Source of the DNA: an uncultured Oscillospiraceae bacterium
GTDB lineage: Bacteria > Bacillota > Clostridia > Oscillospirales > Oscillospiraceae
Assembly (NCBI GenBank): GCA_944387775.1
Contig: CALXGE010000010.1
Location: 1-41,662 of the forward strand
Reading direction: 5' to 3'
Length of the DNA stretch: 41,662 nucleotides
Positions 9,074 to 17,202 of the stretch are shown here, piece by piece; the stretch's first letter is position 1, and every line of letters begins with the position of its first letter. Made by a program: the position numbers and the translations under genes. The notes under the pieces were generated by a model. It saw nothing but the letters and a program-made list of their open reading frames with translations. It searched no databases and was not told the origin of the DNA.

Positions 9074-9958
9074 CTACTCGATGTTCTGGACCTGCTCGCG
9101 GATCTTTTCTACCTCCGCCTTCAGGTCCACCACATCCCGGGCAATGGTAAGATCGCTGCACTTGGAGCCGATGGTATTGCACTCTCTGTTGATCTCCTGA
9201 ATGAGGAAGTCCAGCTTTCGTCCTACCGGCAAATCTCCCCGGAGCATATCCCGCAGCTGGGAGAGGTGACTGTGCAGGCGCACCGTCTCCTCGTCCACCG
9301 CCACCTTATCGGCAAAGATGGCTGCCTCGGTGAGAATACGGCTCTCGTCGATGGTGGTACTCTGGAGCACCTCCTGCATCCTTGCAAGGAGTTTTTCCCG
9401 ATACTCCGCCACCGTCTGGGGGGAACGCTCCTCCACCCGGGCGGTGATGGCCTCGATGGTGTCCGCCCGGCCCAGAATGTCCTCCGCCAGCTTCTGCCCT
9501 TCCGTGGCACGCATGGTATTGTACGCAGCGAGAGCGTCTGTCAGCACCGCGCAGATATCGGCGGAGATGCTCTCCAGATCCTCCTCTGCCTTGGTCACTG
9601 TCAGCACATCAGGAAGCCGGGCCAGGTCTGTGGCAGGATAACATTCCTCCACCACCGAGCCGCCCAATTCCTTCAGCCGTGCCAAAGCGCTGATATAAGC
9701 CCTGGCCAGGGGCTCGTTGACGGAGACCACTGTCTCCTCTGCACCCAGGGAATCCACGGAGATAAACACATCCACCTTGCCCCGGCTGACAGCCTTCTGG
9801 ACAGCAGCCTTCACCGCGTCCTCAGCAAAAATATAGGCTCTGGGCATCTTTACCGTGCAATCCAAATAGCGGTTGTTGACGCTGCGGACCTCTACGGTGA
9901 TGTCCCGTCCTCCCCGCTGTTCTCTGGCTCTTCCATAGCCAGTCATACTCTTGACCAA
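9074..9958 (-). CDS. yicC: YicC/YloC-family endoribonuclease
   Basis: A 294-residue YicC-family protein; members of this family have been shown to act as endoribonucleases. The N-terminus reads [10 protein letters not shown], the family hallmark, and the C-terminal part has [18 protein letters not shown], typical of the conserved C-terminal domain. The best start is TTG at 9958: GGGAGGGAC lies at good spacing upstream and the resulting N-terminus matches relatives. ATG at 9946 is a shorter alternative, and the in-frame start at 10009 adds unrelated residues. It lies upstream of remA-gmk, the common context. Confidence 0.93.
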   Translation of the reverse strand: MVKSMTGYGRAREQRGGRDITVEVRSVNNRYLDCTVKMPRAYIFAEDAVKAAVQKAVSRGKVDVFISVDSLGAEETVVSVNEPLARAYISALARLKELGGSVVEECYPATDLARLPDVLTVTKAEEDLESISADICAVLTDALAAYNTMRATEGQKLAEDILGRADTIEAITARVEERSPQTVAEYREKLLARMQEVLQSTTIDESRILTEAAIFADKVAVDEETVRLHSHLSQLRDMLRGDLPVGRKLDFLIQEINRECNTIGSKCSDLTIARDVVDLKAEVEKIREQVQNIE

Positions 9959-10044
9959 AATCGTCCCTCCCATTCGCCTCACCACTTCGATGGGGCGCAG
10001 TTCAAACACATTTTATTCTCTGTCGGATTTTAACCGGCAGCAGA

Positions 10045-10683
10045 TCAGCAACAGTAGAAAAAGCGCAAGCCGCCAAAACCACAGGCATTGCACAGCAGAT
10101 AGGTGCAGGCCAGCTTTCCGCACATATTTCCTCCACCGCAGCTGGTGGAGTATACGTCGTAGCCCTCCGGCCGGTAGGTATCTCCGCCATTTTCCACATA
10201 ATTAAGGGCCTGTCGGTACTCCGGGTTGCCGGGGTCCATCTGGCAGGCATTTTGATAGTAGCGCCTGGCTTCGTCCACCCAGCCCCGACGATAGCAGATG
10301 GTCCCCTTGAGGTAGTTCCACTCTCCATCGTGGTCCTGAATCTGAGCAAGGAGCTGCTCAGCCATATTGAGATCATTGCGGTTAATGGCCATGCGGACCC
10401 GCTGGAACACACCGGAACCGCTATAGCTCTGCTGCCGCTGCTGGTAGCCATAGGCACTCTGCTGCTGGGCATAGCCGCCGCTGCTGCCGCGGCCCTGGCG
10501 CTGGCGCTGGATCGTGTCGTAGGCCTCATTGATCTCTTTCATTTTTTCCTGGGCCAGATCCGCCAGCGGGTTGTCGTGATAGTTATCCGGATGGTACTTC
10601 CGGGCCAGCTCACGATAAGCCTTCTTGACCTCCTCATCTGTGGCGGTACTGGGAATATTGAGTACTTTATAGGGATCGGTCAT
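10045..10683 (-). CDS. DnaJ-domain protein with TPR-like region and Cys-rich tail
   Basis: A 212-residue J-domain protein. Residues 3-65 form the J domain with HPD at 31-33, needed to stimulate an Hsp70 ATPase. A Gln/Gly/Tyr-rich linker (about 68-92) follows, then a helical TPR-like region (about 95-165) containing GWVDEARRYYQNACQMDP. The C-terminal 35 residues or so carry seven cysteines spaced irregularly and end in CC. It is not canonical DnaJ because it lacks the four CxxCxGxG zinc repeats and the client-binding domain. The start overlaps the DUF5685 gene by 4 nt, so the two are coupled and may act together. The client is unknown. Confidence 0.9.
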   Translation of the reverse strand: MTDPYKVLNIPSTATDEEVKKAYRELARKYHPDNYHDNPLADLAQEKMKEINEAYDTIQRQRQGRGSSGGYAQQQSAYGYQQRQQSYSGSGVFQRVRMAINRNDLNMAEQLLAQIQDHDGEWNYLKGTICYRRGWVDEARRYYQNACQMDPGNPEYRQALNYVENGGDTYRPEGYDVYSTSCGGGNMCGKLACTYLLCNACGFGGLRFFYCC

Positions 10684-11576
10684 AGCTGCTCCTCGTCTCT
10701 GCCGCCCGGCACCATCAGCCTGTCTGCGGCTTGAAATGTTCCCTCCAAAACGGCCTGTCCCACCAGGAACAAACCTTCATAAACAGTAGCATGGATAATA
10801 GGCGTCCATACGCCAAAGTCCCACAACTCACAGGCCGCTGCCATCAGCCGGATAGAGTGATCCAGGGACACCACCAGGCTCTTCTGTGCCTCCTCCGTCA
10901 GCTTGCCTTCCGTGAGGCCGTAACGATAGATGAGAGGGTTATAATCGCCGGAATCAAAGTCCTTCGCCAAATCATCGGCGGCATCCACCAGATAGATCCA
11001 GCGGCCTAAATGGTAGAGCATCTGCTCCAGGACCCGGCGTTTCACGGTGTCCTCCACCTGGGCGGCAGCACTCTGCAGCAGCAGAGCAAAGGTATCTGCC
11101 GTCTGGTCCATGGAAGGGCACCGCTCCGCCTCCAGCCGGGAAAGCTCTGCCAGGTGGCAGCGGGTGGCTTCATCGAACTCCGGCCGGTTCCGCCGTGCCT
11201 GTCTGTAGGCCCGCCGGAGGAGAAGGGCGGCGGAGCGATGTTTTATCGCCAGCCCCTTGCCGTCCTGTATGGCATCTTGCAACTGCCACCAGGCCAGGAT
11301 CACGCTGTAATCCGCTGCCAGGTCCAGAGCACTGTTCCCCGGGAAATAGTCCCGGCCTGTCCGGGGATGGGCCACGCAGCGGCCATGGAGGATATCCTCC
11401 GGAGCTCCCTCCGCCAGCAGTACAGCGAGAAACGTAAAATCATAGTTAAGGATCAGGGACGCCGCCCTGCCGCAGCGCCGGCTCAACGCCCGGCACAGTC
11501 CGCAGTACATGGCGGAAAAACGGTCCTTATCCTCCTGAGAAAGTCTGGCCAGAGAAGGCCGTACATATCCAAACAT
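10680..11576 (-). CDS. DUF5685-family protein
   Basis: A 298-residue protein that I recognise as the DUF5685 family from its start MFGYVRPS and the following MYCGLCRAL (C25, C28). It appears mostly alpha-helical. LGRWIYLVDAADDLAKD at about residues 198-214 has an acidic pattern reminiscent of metal-binding DxxxD motifs in all-helical enzymes, but this resemblance is weak. It lies between the RseC-like gene and the DnaJ-like gene, 3 nt after the former and overlapping the latter by 4 nt. Pairing with a J-domain protein suggests a chaperone-linked role. No biochemical function can be assigned. Confidence 0.85.
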   Translation of the reverse strand: MFGYVRPSLARLSQEDKDRFSAMYCGLCRALSRRCGRAASLILNYDFTFLAVLLAEGAPEDILHGRCVAHPRTGRDYFPGNSALDLAADYSVILAWWQLQDAIQDGKGLAIKHRSAALLLRRAYRQARRNRPEFDEATRCHLAELSRLEAERCPSMDQTADTFALLLQSAAAQVEDTVKRRVLEQMLYHLGRWIYLVDAADDLAKDFDSGDYNPLIYRYGLTEGKLTEEAQKSLVVSLDHSIRLMAAACELWDFGVWTPIIHATVYEGLFLVGQAVLEGTFQAADRLMVPGGRDEEQL

Positions 11577-11579
11577 TTC

Positions 11580-11984
11580 CTACAGCTTTCTGACCACGCG
11601 GTAGCCGGCACCGCCATTCCGGCGCAGCCGCCGATCTGCCAGTACCGCCAATGCCAGCCCCATTACAAAACCAATGCCTCCCAGCAATCCTCTTCCCGCT
11701 TCGCTCACGCCTTGCGGAAGAAGGTATCCCATAAGGAAAAGGAGCACCGGTCCCAGATACACCAGAGCCGCAATAGGAAGGATTCGGCTGCTGCGGCTGT
11801 ATAACTCTACCAGATCACCGGGGGTCAGGTCAAGGTCTGTTTTTGCCAGTACCGTTATGGAGCCGGGAACAGCGCCGCAACCGGCACAGGTGGAGCAGGC
11901 ATGGCTGCAGGCACTCTGTCTGGCCACTGTCACGCGAACCACACCGGGCCCCTGTACGGCAGCTACCGTCGCTGTCTGTGTCAT
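11580..11984 (-). CDS. RseC/MucC-like membrane protein
   Basis: A 134-residue protein resembling the SoxR-reducing-system RseC/MucC family (PF04246). A short N-terminal beta-rich part holds cysteines C26, C30, C33 and C36 in CSHACSTCAGC, a possible metal or Fe-S site. Two hydrophobic segments follow at about 70-90 and 95-115, then a basic tail. In other bacteria RseC is linked to Rnf electron transport or sigma-E control, but neither is encoded here. It begins 11 nt after cdaR and is followed by DUF5685, so it belongs to the c-di-AMP operon. Its role there is unknown. Confidence 0.82.
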   Translation of the reverse strand: MTQTATVAAVQGPGVVRVTVARQSACSHACSTCAGCGAVPGSITVLAKTDLDLTPGDLVELYSRSSRILPIAALVYLGPVLLFLMGYLLPQGVSEAGRGLLGGIGFVMGLALAVLADRRLRRNGGAGYRVVRKL

Positions 11985-11995
11985 TCCGCTTCCCC

Positions 11996-13231
11996 CTAGG
12001 ACTTAATCTTACAGGCCACCGAGCAAGGTCCTATGGCACCTACATTTTCATAGCCGTCCACAAACACGATGGCGGGAACATAGTAAGTGCCGTCGGAGGT
12101 ATACTCTGTGAGATCCACCACTACCCGGATGTCCTCGGCGGTCACGGCCTCCACCTCCTCAGCGGGACCGCGGATCACCACATCCACCGAGCTTGTCAGC
12201 CGGTCAAAGGACTGTCCCTCGGAGAGGCCCACAGCAGAGATGTTGCTGACAGAGAGCGCCTTGGTGGTCAGATCGTCGTTAAAGTCGATCGACAGCGTTA
12301 CCGTTGTAAATCCGCTGAGGTTCACCGTCCCGGCGGGAAGAGTCACATCCAGCTCCATCTCCGTATCGGATAGGAGAGCGGCCAGATTGATCTCACCCAG
12401 GACAATATCCTCCTTGTTCTCCAGGCTGGCAGCCTCACCGGCCACCTCAATGGTATTGGTGCTCAGCTTCCAATCCACATCCTCCAGCCGGGAGCCGGGA
12501 CTGTCTTTGAATTTTACGGTGAGATTCAGCGTCTTGATTAGATACACAGGGGCATCAATCTGGATCTGATTGTCCGAGACGATGAGCCCCTCCTTATCCA
12601 CTTCCTGGCCATCAGCATCGAGAAGCTGGTAGTCAAACTCCCGGGAAATAGAAGACGTAGCTCCCGTGAGGTCCACAGACACCCGGGCCGATGTGACCTT
12701 GCTCACATCCTCCTCCTGTCCGCTGACTGTAAGGCTGGCGGGATCGATGGTCAGTCGTTCCGCCATATAGATGTAGCCCTCAGACGCCTCGCCGGAGATA
12801 GCAATCTCCACCGGTACGGTCTTGGTGTACAGCTCCGTCACCTCCACCGTCACTGTGGAGCGGGAGGCCCACTCCCGGGATATTTTGCTGGAATCCACCT
12901 CATCGGGGAAAAGAACGTCAAAGGAGCAGGGATAAGTCCCCACCGCCGTGATGCCGGTAAGGTTCACCTGCACCCGGATATCCTCCTTCTTCAGGCTGGT
13001 AATCAGCAGTCGGGGTCCGCTGAGTTCAAGATCAATGGTCACATCCTCATCCTGCACCAGCATCAGTCCCCGGCTGGGCAGAACATCCTCCGCTCCAACG
13101 AATTCAATGGGAACGCGATAAAATGTCTCTGAAGTCCGGGAACCCTGCTCGTTGTCCACAAAGAGCCAGAACAGAACTGCCAGCAGCAGGGACAGGGCAA
13201 TATAAAGGACCTTGTTTACTTTCTCATTCAT
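11996..13231 (-). CDS. cdaR: CdaR (YbbR-domain regulator of the c-di-AMP cyclase)
   Basis: A 411-residue membrane-anchored protein with one N-terminal transmembrane segment (about residues 7-24) and an extracytoplasmic part of about four YbbR repeats. Repeat-end patterns such as VNLTG, VDLTG and VDLTEY recur at regular spacing. CdaR binds and modulates the diadenylate cyclase CdaA at the membrane. The ATG at 13231 overlaps the cdaA stop by 8 nt; an in-frame GTG at 13243 is an alternative that would add 4 residues. In Bacillus, glmM follows, but here an RseC-like gene does. Confidence 0.93.
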   Translation of the reverse strand: MNEKVNKVLYIALSLLLAVLFWLFVDNEQGSRTSETFYRVPIEFVGAEDVLPSRGLMLVQDEDVTIDLELSGPRLLITSLKKEDIRVQVNLTGITAVGTYPCSFDVLFPDEVDSSKISREWASRSTVTVEVTELYTKTVPVEIAISGEASEGYIYMAERLTIDPASLTVSGQEEDVSKVTSARVSVDLTGATSSISREFDYQLLDADGQEVDKEGLIVSDNQIQIDAPVYLIKTLNLTVKFKDSPGSRLEDVDWKLSTNTIEVAGEAASLENKEDIVLGEINLAALLSDTEMELDVTLPAGTVNLSGFTTVTLSIDFNDDLTTKALSVSNISAVGLSEGQSFDRLTSSVDVVIRGPAEEVEAVTAEDIRVVVDLTEYTSDGTYYVPAIVFVDGYENVGAIGPCSVACKIKS

Positions 13232-14117
13232 CTTTATTCTCACCGTCCTTCTTTACCTTGGGAAGAAGTCCCCGCAGGCTGGCCTTTTTGCTCTGGGTCC
13301 CGCCGTCTTCTTCCGAAGGCGGCAGCAACTCATTGCGGAGGAGCTGCTCCAGAGTCTCTGTCATGAGGTGACGTTTGAGCATTCCGCCCACCGCCACAGA
13401 TATGGTACCGGTCTCCTCGCTGACCAGCACCACCACTGCGTCGGAGTTCTCACTCATGCCGATGCCCGCCCGGTGGCGCATACCCAAATCCCGACTCAGG
13501 TTCACATTTCGGCTCAAGGGAAGCATACATCCGGCTCCCAGGACTCGTCCCTCCCGGATAATGGCCGCGCCGTCGTGCATGGGGGCCTTGACAAAGAAAA
13601 TATTTTTGAGAAGCTCAGAGGACACCTCTGCATCCAGCTTGGTGCCGCTGCGCAGTACCTCGTCCAGTTGGATGTGCCGCTCAAAAACAATGAGGGCGCC
13701 GGTGCGGGAGCGACTCATATCGCCACAGGCCTGTACCGTTTGAGAGATGGCATTCTCCAGGACTTTTCTGTCCAGCTGGGGTTTGGCAAATATATCCAGC
13801 ACATTGAAGCGGCTGCTGCCAACCTGCTCCAAAACCCGCCGGATCTCCGGCTGGAATAGGATGAGCAGGGCCAGAATACCGATATCCACAATATGGCCCA
13901 AAAGATAGTTGAGAGCCCGCAGCCTGCCATAGGACAGCCACAGTGCCAGCAGAACCACCAAAACACCTTTCAGAAGGCGTGAGGTATTGGTGCGCCGCAC
14001 CAATTGCAGCAAGCGGTACACCAGGTAAGCAATCACCAGGATATCCAGTACATCCCAAAAGCTGAGAGAGAGGATAAAATTGATAGCAACCTGGGCCGCG
14101 TTCGTCAACATGTCCAT
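13224..14117 (-). CDS. cdaA: Diadenylate cyclase CdaA
   Basis: Synthesises the second messenger c-di-AMP from two ATP, controlling potassium/osmolyte balance and cell-wall homeostasis. The protein has 297 residues with three hydrophobic segments in the first 90 or so (about 22-38, 50-63 and 78-90). The DAC domain carries the catalytic DGA at 182-184 and RHR at 214-216 in MRHRAGIGMSE. GGAGGGG lies 5 nt upstream of the ATG. It leads the operon and has a recognisable promoter about 40 nt upstream. The acidic/basic C-terminal tail is likely disordered. Confidence 0.97.
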   Translation of the reverse strand: MDMLTNAAQVAINFILSLSFWDVLDILVIAYLVYRLLQLVRRTNTSRLLKGVLVVLLALWLSYGRLRALNYLLGHIVDIGILALLILFQPEIRRVLEQVGSSRFNVLDIFAKPQLDRKVLENAISQTVQACGDMSRSRTGALIVFERHIQLDEVLRSGTKLDAEVSSELLKNIFFVKAPMHDGAAIIREGRVLGAGCMLPLSRNVNLSRDLGMRHRAGIGMSENSDAVVVLVSEETGTISVAVGGMLKRHLMTETLEQLLRNELLPPSEEDGGTQSKKASLRGLLPKVKKDGENKDE

Positions 14118-14156
14118 GGCTTCCCCTCCAATTTTTGTATTCCCATAAGTACTCTT

Positions 14157-14185
14157 ATTCTAATATAACTTCGGTGAAAAAGCAA
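14157..14185 (-). promoter_or_regulatory. Predicted sigma-A promoter for cdaA operon
   Basis: On the minus strand a TTGCTT -35 element (14180-14185) and a TAGAAT -10 element (14157-14162) are separated by 17 nt. They lie in an AT-rich stretch within an otherwise GC-rich region. The -10 ends about 40 nt before the cdaA ATG. This may drive the long cdaA-to-prkC gene train. Confidence 0.65.
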
Positions 14186-14225
14186 CAAATTCCAGGGGCA
14201 ATTTTTGACTAATCCGTAAACTTTC

Positions 14226-14262
14226 AGCGTGGGGGAGAGGGCTTACCCCTCTCCCCCACGCT
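14226..14262 (-). terminator. Perfect hairpin downstream of aminotransferase gene
   Basis: A 16-bp perfect inverted repeat (AGCGTGGGGGAGAGGG with its complement) around a 5-nt loop, 10 nt past the aminotransferase stop. No good T-run follows on the minus strand, so it may stabilise the 3' end or terminate inefficiently. Its position fits an operon end before the cdaA promoter. Confidence 0.6.
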
Positions 14263-14272
14263 GTTGATCCCC

Positions 14273-15388
14273 TTACCTCGCTGCCAGGAGCCGCAGCACC
14301 TGCTCCACCTCCGCCATGGTGTTGAATACAGATGCGGAAAAACGGACCGTCCCTGTCTTTGCGGTCCCCGCCGTCATATGGGCCAGCGGCGCGCAGTGGA
14401 GCCCGGCCCGCAGGGCCACGTCCTGCTCCGCCAATCGGGCGGCCAATACCTCCGGGTCCTCCTCCAGCGGCACCACCGAGAGGACGGAACTCTCCGTTTC
14501 TCTATTCCGAAACACCCGAAACCGCCCCAATCGCTCCAGGCCCTCACCCAGTGCAGCCATAAGCTCTCCCTCCTGCCGGGCAATCCGGGTAAGCCCTCGC
14601 TCCTTCACAAATCGGATGCCCTCCAACAGCCCAGCCACGCTATGAACATTGTGGGTTCCTGCTTCCAGCCGGTCCGGCAAAAAATCCGGCATCTCCTGCT
14701 GCCGGGAGAGGCTGCCGGTACCGCCTTCCAGCAAGGGTCCGGGCATCTGCCCCTCTCCGCAGAGGAGAAGGCCGGTTCCCTGGGGGCCATAAAGTCCCTT
14801 GTGGCCCGGCATGGCCGCATAGGCTGCCCCCCAGCCTGCCACATCCACTGGCAATATTCCGGCGGACTGGGAGGCATCCACGATCAAGGGGATCCCCCGC
14901 TTCCGGCAGAGGGAGGCAATCTCCCGTACAGGCAGTGCATAACCAAACACGTTGGATACGTGGGTACACACCGCCGCCTTTACCTCCCCCGTCAAAGCTC
15001 GGACAAACCCATCCACCATCTGCTCCGGATCAAAGAGCCGCCCGTTGACCACCTTCACCGTCACATCCCCAATGGCGGTGAGGGGCCGGGTGACGGCGTT
15101 GTGCTCATAGCCGGAGATGACTACCGTATCCCCCGGCTTTACCAGGCTCTTGATGGCGATATTCAAGGCATGGGTAGCGTTACTGGTAAAGATCACATTC
15201 TCCGGCTGTGCCACATGAAACAGCTCTGCCGCCTCTGTCCGGCAGTTGAGCATCAATTCTGCCGCCCGACGAGCTGCCGGATGATCTCCCCTCCCAGGCG
15301 TAGTTACGGTGCCAATGGCCTCGGCTACCGCCCGGGCCACAGACGCAGGCTTCTGCAGCGTGGTAGCCGCACTGTCAAAATAGATCAT
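14273..15388 (-). CDS. Class V aminotransferase, cysteine desulfurase-like (EF2568 type)
   Basis: A 371-residue PLP enzyme of the NifS-like fold. The PLP lysine lies in AMPGHKGLYGPQGTG, the phosphate-binding THAL segment is at about residue 75, and an Asp lies in IVDASQSAG. A cysteine lies in the C-terminal GLHCAPLAH segment, where the sulfur-accepting Cys loop sits in cysteine desulfurases. It fits the cysteine-desulfurase-like family often found beside selenium metabolism genes (TIGR01977 type). The preceding gene encodes a DUF3343 protein, a predicted selenium/sulfur carrier, supporting a role in mobilising S or Se. GGAGGGG precedes the ATG. Actual substrate (cysteine or selenocysteine) is not proven. 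Confidence 0.88.
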   Translation of the reverse strand: MIYFDSAATTLQKPASVARAVAEAIGTVTTPGRGDHPAARRAAELMLNCRTEAAELFHVAQPENVIFTSNATHALNIAIKSLVKPGDTVVISGYEHNAVTRPLTAIGDVTVKVVNGRLFDPEQMVDGFVRALTGEVKAAVCTHVSNVFGYALPVREIASLCRKRGIPLIVDASQSAGILPVDVAGWGAAYAAMPGHKGLYGPQGTGLLLCGEGQMPGPLLEGGTGSLSRQQEMPDFLPDRLEAGTHNVHSVAGLLEGIRFVKERGLTRIARQEGELMAALGEGLERLGRFRVFRNRETESSVLSVVPLEEDPEVLAARLAEQDVALRAGLHCAPLAHMTAGTAKTGTVRFSASVFNTMAEVEQVLRLLAAR

Positions 15389-15484
15389 TTCTGCCCCTCC
15401 ATAGTCAAATTGTCTCCGCCCCGGCTAAGTGTGGGGAACCCCCCTTGGGGCTCCTCCGCGCGGGGAAAGCTGCCGGGAAAAGCA

Positions 15485-15511
15485 GAAGGCCGGGCCGCCG
15501 GCCCGGCCTTC
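15485..15511 (-). terminator. Terminator hairpin after DUF3343 gene
   Basis: A 12-bp GC-rich perfect stem (GAAGGCCGGGCC and its complement) with a 3-nt loop begins about 2 nt after the DUF3343 stop. It is followed by TGCTTTT on the minus strand, resembling an intrinsic terminator. If active, it would limit read-through into the aminotransferase gene. Confidence 0.65.
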
Positions 15512-15513
15512 CT

Positions 15514-15768
15514 TTATATCGTTACTTCACGGTGAGCTCCATCACCAGCGGAATAAAATGCCCGCATAGGCGGCAGTCCGCCTGCTTTGAGGATCTGGAC
15601 AGCCGTCTGATAGTGATTGGTACCCACGCGGACGGCATAACTGCAGCCCCGGTCCGTAAGGCCGGAGGGCGCTCGATAGTACGGCGCAGATATGCCGGAG
15701 CGCTCCAGCAGAGTGCTCATGCGCTGGGCGTGGGTGATGGAGCGGCAGAGCAAAAGATAATATGGCAA
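15514..15768 (-). CDS. DUF3343-family protein (putative Se/S carrier)
   Basis: An 84-residue protein of the DUF3343 family (PF11823), predicted to resemble a selenium/sulfur carrier. Visible features are the N-terminal YYLLLCRSITHAQR strand-helix, RAPSGLTDRGCSYAV with a conserved Cys, and the later AVQILKAGG helix. The preferred start is TTG at 15768, giving MPYYLLLCRS, because GGGGAGG lies 8 nt upstream and relatives begin this way. ATG at 15792 with GGAGGCGG upstream is a real alternative that adds 8 residues. It sits upstream of the cysteine-desulfurase-like gene, separated from it by a terminator-like hairpin. Confidence 0.82.
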   Translation of the reverse strand: MPYYLLLCRSITHAQRMSTLLERSGISAPYYRAPSGLTDRGCSYAVRVGTNHYQTAVQILKAGGLPPMRAFYSAGDGAHREVTI

Positions 15769-15880
15769 TGCCAACGCCTCCCCTATGAGCATTGTATGCC
15801 GCCTCCGTCCAAAGGTGTCTCCCCAAGCCTTCCTGATAGCGAAGCAGAAAATCTCCCACCATCCTTTTTGTCCCACAAAC

Positions 15881-15922
15881 AGAGGGAACGTCCTCCGTCG
15901 TCTGGCGGAGGACGTTCCCTCT
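15881..15922. repeat. Perfect 17-bp-stem hairpin in the ispF-DUF3343 gap
   Basis: The 211-nt gap between ispF and DUF3343 contains a perfect inverted repeat: AGAGGGAACGTCCTCCG and its exact complement around an 8-nt loop. On the minus strand it follows the ispF stop by about 58 nt and could terminate carD-ispD-ispF, but only a weak T-rich GTTTG follows. Nothing else is seen in this gap. Confidence 0.6.
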
Positions 15923-15979
15923 ATTGTGATCCTATTCACACATTTTCCGTGTCGTCGGCTAGCGGAAACATGGTGGCTC

Positions 15980-16465
15980 TCAATTCTCGCGTCCCACCAG
16001 AAGGGCTACTGCATGGGCGGCCATACCTTCTCCAGTGCCAGTGAACCCTAGCCCCTCCTCGGTAGTAGCCTTCACACTGACCCGGGTAATGGAAACACCC
16101 AAATCCGCCGCGATATTCGTCCGCATGTCGTCGATATAAGGGGCTATCTTCGGCCGCTGGGCAACCAGAGTCAAATCCACATTTCCCACAGTGTACCCCG
16201 CCTGCTCCAGCAGTACCGCTACCTGGCGCAGGAGCTTGCGGCTGTCGATTCCCCGGTAACGCTGGTCACTGTCGGGAAAGAGGTGTCCGATATCCCCCAG
16301 GGCTGCGGCACCCAGCAGGGCATCCATCAAAGCATGGAGCATCACATCCGCGTCAGAGTGACCCAAAAGCCCTTTCTCCCAGGGGATGGTCACACCTCCC
16401 AGCACCAGAGGACGTCCCTCTGTCAGGCGGTGGACGTCATAGCCGTAGCCGATTCTGGGCGTCAT
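15980..16465 (-). CDS. ispF: 2-C-methyl-D-erythritol 2,4-cyclodiphosphate synthase
   Basis: Catalyses cyclisation of CDP-methylerythritol phosphate in the MEP isoprenoid pathway. The 161-residue length is typical. The metal-binding D10 and H12 lie in GYGYDVHRL, followed by GHSDADV and the C-terminal [17 protein letters not shown] segment, all family hallmarks. The ATG overlaps the ispD stop by 4 nt. It closes the carD-ispD-ispF operon, and ispH lies one operon upstream, so three MEP genes fall within 4 kb. Confidence 0.97.
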   Translation of the reverse strand: MTPRIGYGYDVHRLTEGRPLVLGGVTIPWEKGLLGHSDADVMLHALMDALLGAAALGDIGHLFPDSDQRYRGIDSRKLLRQVAVLLEQAGYTVGNVDLTLVAQRPKIAPYIDDMRTNIAADLGVSITRVSVKATTEEGLGFTGTGEGMAAHAVALLVGREN

Positions 16466-17202
16466 GACTGCTCCTCCTCCCTCCGCTGAAGGATCGCCGC
16501 CGCCAGAGCCATATCTTCCGGCGTGGTGATTTTGATATTTTCATAAGATCCCTCTGTCAAGTAGACTTCCTTGCCAACTCTCTCCACAGCAGAGCAGTCG
16601 TCGGTGATAGGAATTTCGCCGTCCACCGCCGCCTGAAGCGCGGCCCGCAACAGCGCCCCGTCAAAAACCTGGGGAGTCTGGATCGAGCGCAAGGTCTCAC
16701 GGTCTGGGGTAGAAACTACTTTCCCCTCTGCTACCACTTTTATCGTGTCCTTAACAGGGACCGCGGGGGCAGCAGCATTGGTCCGATAGGCCATTTGGAT
16801 CACACTGTCGATAAGAGCAGGCTCCGCCAAAGGGCGTGCTCCGTCATGGACAGCGATAAACGCACCATCTGTCCGGCACTCCATAGCTGCTGCCAGAACA
16901 GAGGCTGCCCGGGTGTCCCCGCCGCGGACAATCTTCACCGGCTTTGCAATCCCATATGTCTTGCAAAGATCCCCTACCGTCAGCAAGTCCTCCTCACGGG
17001 TGGCCACCACGATTTCATCTACCAGGCTGGCCTCATCCAAAGCACGGAGAGTCCTTGCCAGCACAGGGATTCCCTCCAGTGGCAGTAGTAGCTTATTTAC
17101 GCCGCCCATGCGGCTGGACCCACCTGCCGCAGCCACTACCGCACTGCAAAATGGGTGGGTCTCCTTCTCTTTTCCAAACAGCTTGCTCAGAAATATTCTC
17201 AT
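16462..17202 (-). CDS. ispD: 2-C-methyl-D-erythritol 4-phosphate cytidylyltransferase
   Basis: Forms CDP-methylerythritol from MEP and CTP. The protein is 246 residues with a nucleotide-binding start [11 protein letters not shown]...NKLLLPL, then VHDGARPL and the C-terminal [10 protein letters not shown]. About 17 residues precede the usual first strand, but the 4-nt overlap with carD supports this start. The adjacent CarD-IspD pairing is common in Firmicutes. It is cytosolic. No catalytic residue appears missing. Confidence 0.96.
   Translation of the reverse strand: MRIFLSKLFGKEKETHPFCSAVVAAAGGSSRMGGVNKLLLPLEGIPVLARTLRALDEASLVDEIVVATREEDLLTVGDLCKTYGIAKPVKIVRGGDTRAASVLAAAMECRTDGAFIAVHDGARPLAEPALIDSVIQMAYRTNAAAPAVPVKDTIKVVAEGKVVSTPDRETLRSIQTPQVFDGALLRAALQAAVDGEIPITDDCSAVERVGKEVYLTEGSYENIKITTPEDMALAAAILQRREEEQS

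Noticed and set aside
15389-15480. GGAGCCCCAAGGGGGG-like inverted repeat before the aminotransferase gene as a riboswitch or T-box
   Set aside because: The repeat is imperfect and no conserved T-box or known riboswitch core could be recognised.
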